Origin: an uncultured Oscillospiraceae bacterium
GTDB lineage: Bacteria; Bacillota; Clostridia; Oscillospirales; Acutalibacteraceae
Direction: 5' to 3'
Assembly: GCA_905193585.1 (NCBI GenBank)
Contig: CAJJPG010000037.1
Location: 1-14,104 of the forward strand
DNA length: 14,104 nucleotides
Shown piece by piece: positions 12,849 to 14,104 of this stretch. The position numbers were made by a program, and so were the translations under genes. Below the pieces are notes generated by a model. The model made no database searches, was not told the DNA's origin, and was given only the letters and a program-made list of their open reading frames with translations. The stretch's first letter is position 1, and each line of letters starts with the position of its first letter.

Positions 12849-14104
12849 TTATAAAATCGTTTCTATTTCACCTATACAGCACTCTTTTTCAGCCGAAATT
12901 ATTTTAACGGGAAGTATCTCGCCCGTATGCGGCTCATCGCTTTTAACCCGCACCCTTGAATAATTCGGGGTGTAGCCCTCGGCAAAGCCTTTTTCAGCCG
13001 TTTCAAAAAGTACATATTCGGTTTTGCCCGCAAGTCCATTTAAAAATTCCTCTTCGCAGGCAAGGGCTGTTTCTATCATTCTGCGGCTGCGTTCGGCTTT
13101 TTCGGCGCGGGTTATCTGCGCGGGCAAACCGTAAGCCACCGTGCCGCGCCGCCTTGAATACGCAAAAACGTGGGTCTTTGCAAACCCTATTTCCTTTACA
13201 AAGGCAAGGCTTTTTGAAAATTCCTCCTCGGTCTCTCCCGCAAAGCCCACCATTACGTCGGTTGTAACCGACGCGTCCTCAAAAACCGCGCGTATGCGGC
13301 TTACAAGGTCGCGGTAAAACGCCGTATCGTAATGCCTGTTCATTCTTTTAAGGGTTTCATCACACCCCGATTGCAGGGATAAATGGAACTGCGGGCAGAA
13401 CTTTTTCTGCGCTTTAAGCCTTTCAAGCACACTATCGCTTATGTGGTCGGGCTCAAGCGAGCCTAAGCGCACCCTTTTAATGCCGTCAGGCTTTGCTGCA
13501 GCCTCAACCGCGTCGCAAATATCAATATTTTCGCCCTTACCGTAGGATGTAAGGTTTATTCCCACAAGCACAATTTCCGAAAACCCCGCACGGCTTAAGG
13601 TTTCCGCCTCCGCCGCAATTTCCGCAAGCGGCTTTGAGCGCACGCTGCCGCGGGCAGTGGGTATAATGCAGTATGTACAGTAGCGGTCGCAGCCGTCCTC
13701 TATTTTCATATACGCCCGCGTGCGCTCCGCAAAGTTTGAAAGCACAGGCGTGTTAAAGCGCTCGGTTTTTTTATGCTCGCTCACTTCAAAAATACGCTCG
13801 CCGTCCTTTAAAAAGCGCTCGGTATATTCGACCGTTTTTTTAACGTCGGTATTACCGCAAACTATATCCGCGTCGGTAAGCGCTTTTGCCTCCTCAGAAA
13901 ACGCCTGCACCATACATCCGGTAAGAATTATTATCGCCTCGGGGTTTTCGCGGCGCACCTTGTGCAGTATCTGCCGTGTTTTGCGGTCGCTCTCCGCCGT
14001 TACGGTGCAGGAGTTTATAACCGCCGCGTCAAACGGGGCGCTGTTCGGAACGGGCGTGTGCCCTGCGGCAGCGAACGCTTCACGCATTGCCTCAGTTTCG
14101 TATT
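12849..14104 (-). CDS. mtaB: tRNA t6A37 methylthiotransferase MtaB (5' end outside the window)
   Basis: A radical-SAM enzyme that converts t6A37 to ms2t6A37 in tRNAs reading ANN codons. The frame stays open to the right edge. The codons before the first in-window methionine (14087) read YETEA, which continues the family's usual NQYETEAM start, so about 15-20 residues, including the first cluster cysteine, are missing. Counting from that methionine, C27 and C58 are the other two N-terminal cluster ligands. CDRYCTYC (C133, C137, C140) binds the SAM cluster. The middle contains SLQSGCDETLKRMNR and DVMVGFAGETEEEF, and the last ~65 residues form a TRAM-like tRNA-binding domain. MtaB is preferred over MiaB because of the YETEAM start. 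It converges on degV; no clear terminator of its own is seen. Confidence 0.93.
   Translation of the reverse strand, partial: YETEAMREAFAAAGHTPVPNSAPFDAAVINSCTVTAESDRKTRQILHKVRRENPEAIIILTGCMVQAFSEEAKALTDADIVCGNTDVKKTVEYTERFLKDGERIFEVSEHKKTERFNTPVLSNFAERTRAYMKIEDGCDRYCTYCIIPTARGSVRSKPLAEIAAEAETLSRAGFSEIVLVGINLTSYGKGENIDICDAVEAAAKPDGIKRVRLGSLEPDHISDSVLERLKAQKKFCPQFHLSLQSGCDETLKRMNRHYDTAFYRDLVSRIRAVFEDASVTTDVMVGFAGETEEEFSKSLAFVKEIGFAKTHVFAYSRRRGTVAYGLPAQITRAEKAERSRRMIETALACEEEFLNGLAGKTEYVLFETAEKGFAEGYTPNYSRVRVKSDEPHTGEILPVKIISAEKECCIGEIETIL

Noticed and set aside
1..14104. CRISPR array, transposon, prophage or defence island
   Set aside because: No regularly spaced repeats, transposase, integrase or phage genes were seen; all large genes are core or common accessory functions.

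Overview
The window looks like chromosomal core DNA of a spore-forming Clostridia member, most plausibly from the Oscillospirales/Ruminococcaceae side. The evidence is a 16S rRNA 5' end of clostridial type, a spoIIR gene, the Firmicutes gene order ylxM-ffh-rpsP-khpA-rimM-trmD, strong purine-rich Shine-Dalgarno sites, consensus sigma-A promoters, and a small secreted dockerin protein of the kind found in cellulolytic or gut Clostridia. No genus can be fixed from the sequence alone. No transposon, phage, CRISPR array or tRNA gene was seen.

Layout. Positions 1-322 hold the start of an rRNA operon on the minus strand: the first ~54 nt of 16S rRNA, a ~200-nt hairpin-rich leader with a boxA-like element, and a consensus promoter with an A-tract UP-like element. 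From 410 to 10534 there is one long, tightly packed minus-strand gene train. In order of transcription it is ylxM, ffh, rpsP, khpA, a terminator-like hairpin, rimM, trmD, a histidine phosphatase, a BaiN/HI0933-type flavoprotein, a second FAD-dependent dehydrogenase (COG2509 type), tex and an EamA/DMT transporter. It ends just before the rRNA promoter. From rimM onwards most junctions are overlaps or gaps of a few bases. Upstream of ylxM, on the same strand, lie a dockerin-only secreted protein gene and spoIIR. A 126-bp divergent spacer separates spoIIR from plus-strand degV (TTG start). degV ends in a structured 3' region and a textbook terminator. A palindrome lies between degV and a convergent, window-truncated mtaB-type gene.

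How the genes fit together. The first block serves protein targeting and translation: Ffh with its YlxM partner, ribosomal protein S16, the RNA-binding protein KhpA, the 16S maturation factor RimM and the tRNA m1G37 methyltransferase TrmD. mtaB at the far end modifies the same tRNA position 37 (ms2t6A). The usual Firmicutes flanks ftsY (upstream) and rplS (downstream of trmD) are absent; the rplS position is occupied by a phosphatase and two flavoproteins.

The most unusual parts are: (1) a 116-residue protein made only of a signal peptide and three dockerin-type calcium loops, next to spoIIR; (2) near-identical promoter and leader architecture of these two genes, which suggests shared sporulation or forespore control; (3) an 87-bp region at the ylxM-ffh promoter packed with three perfect inverted repeats; and (4) terminator-like or stem structures that divide the SRP/ribosomal operon into differently expressed parts. 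I did not find a clearly new multi-gene defence or metabolic system.
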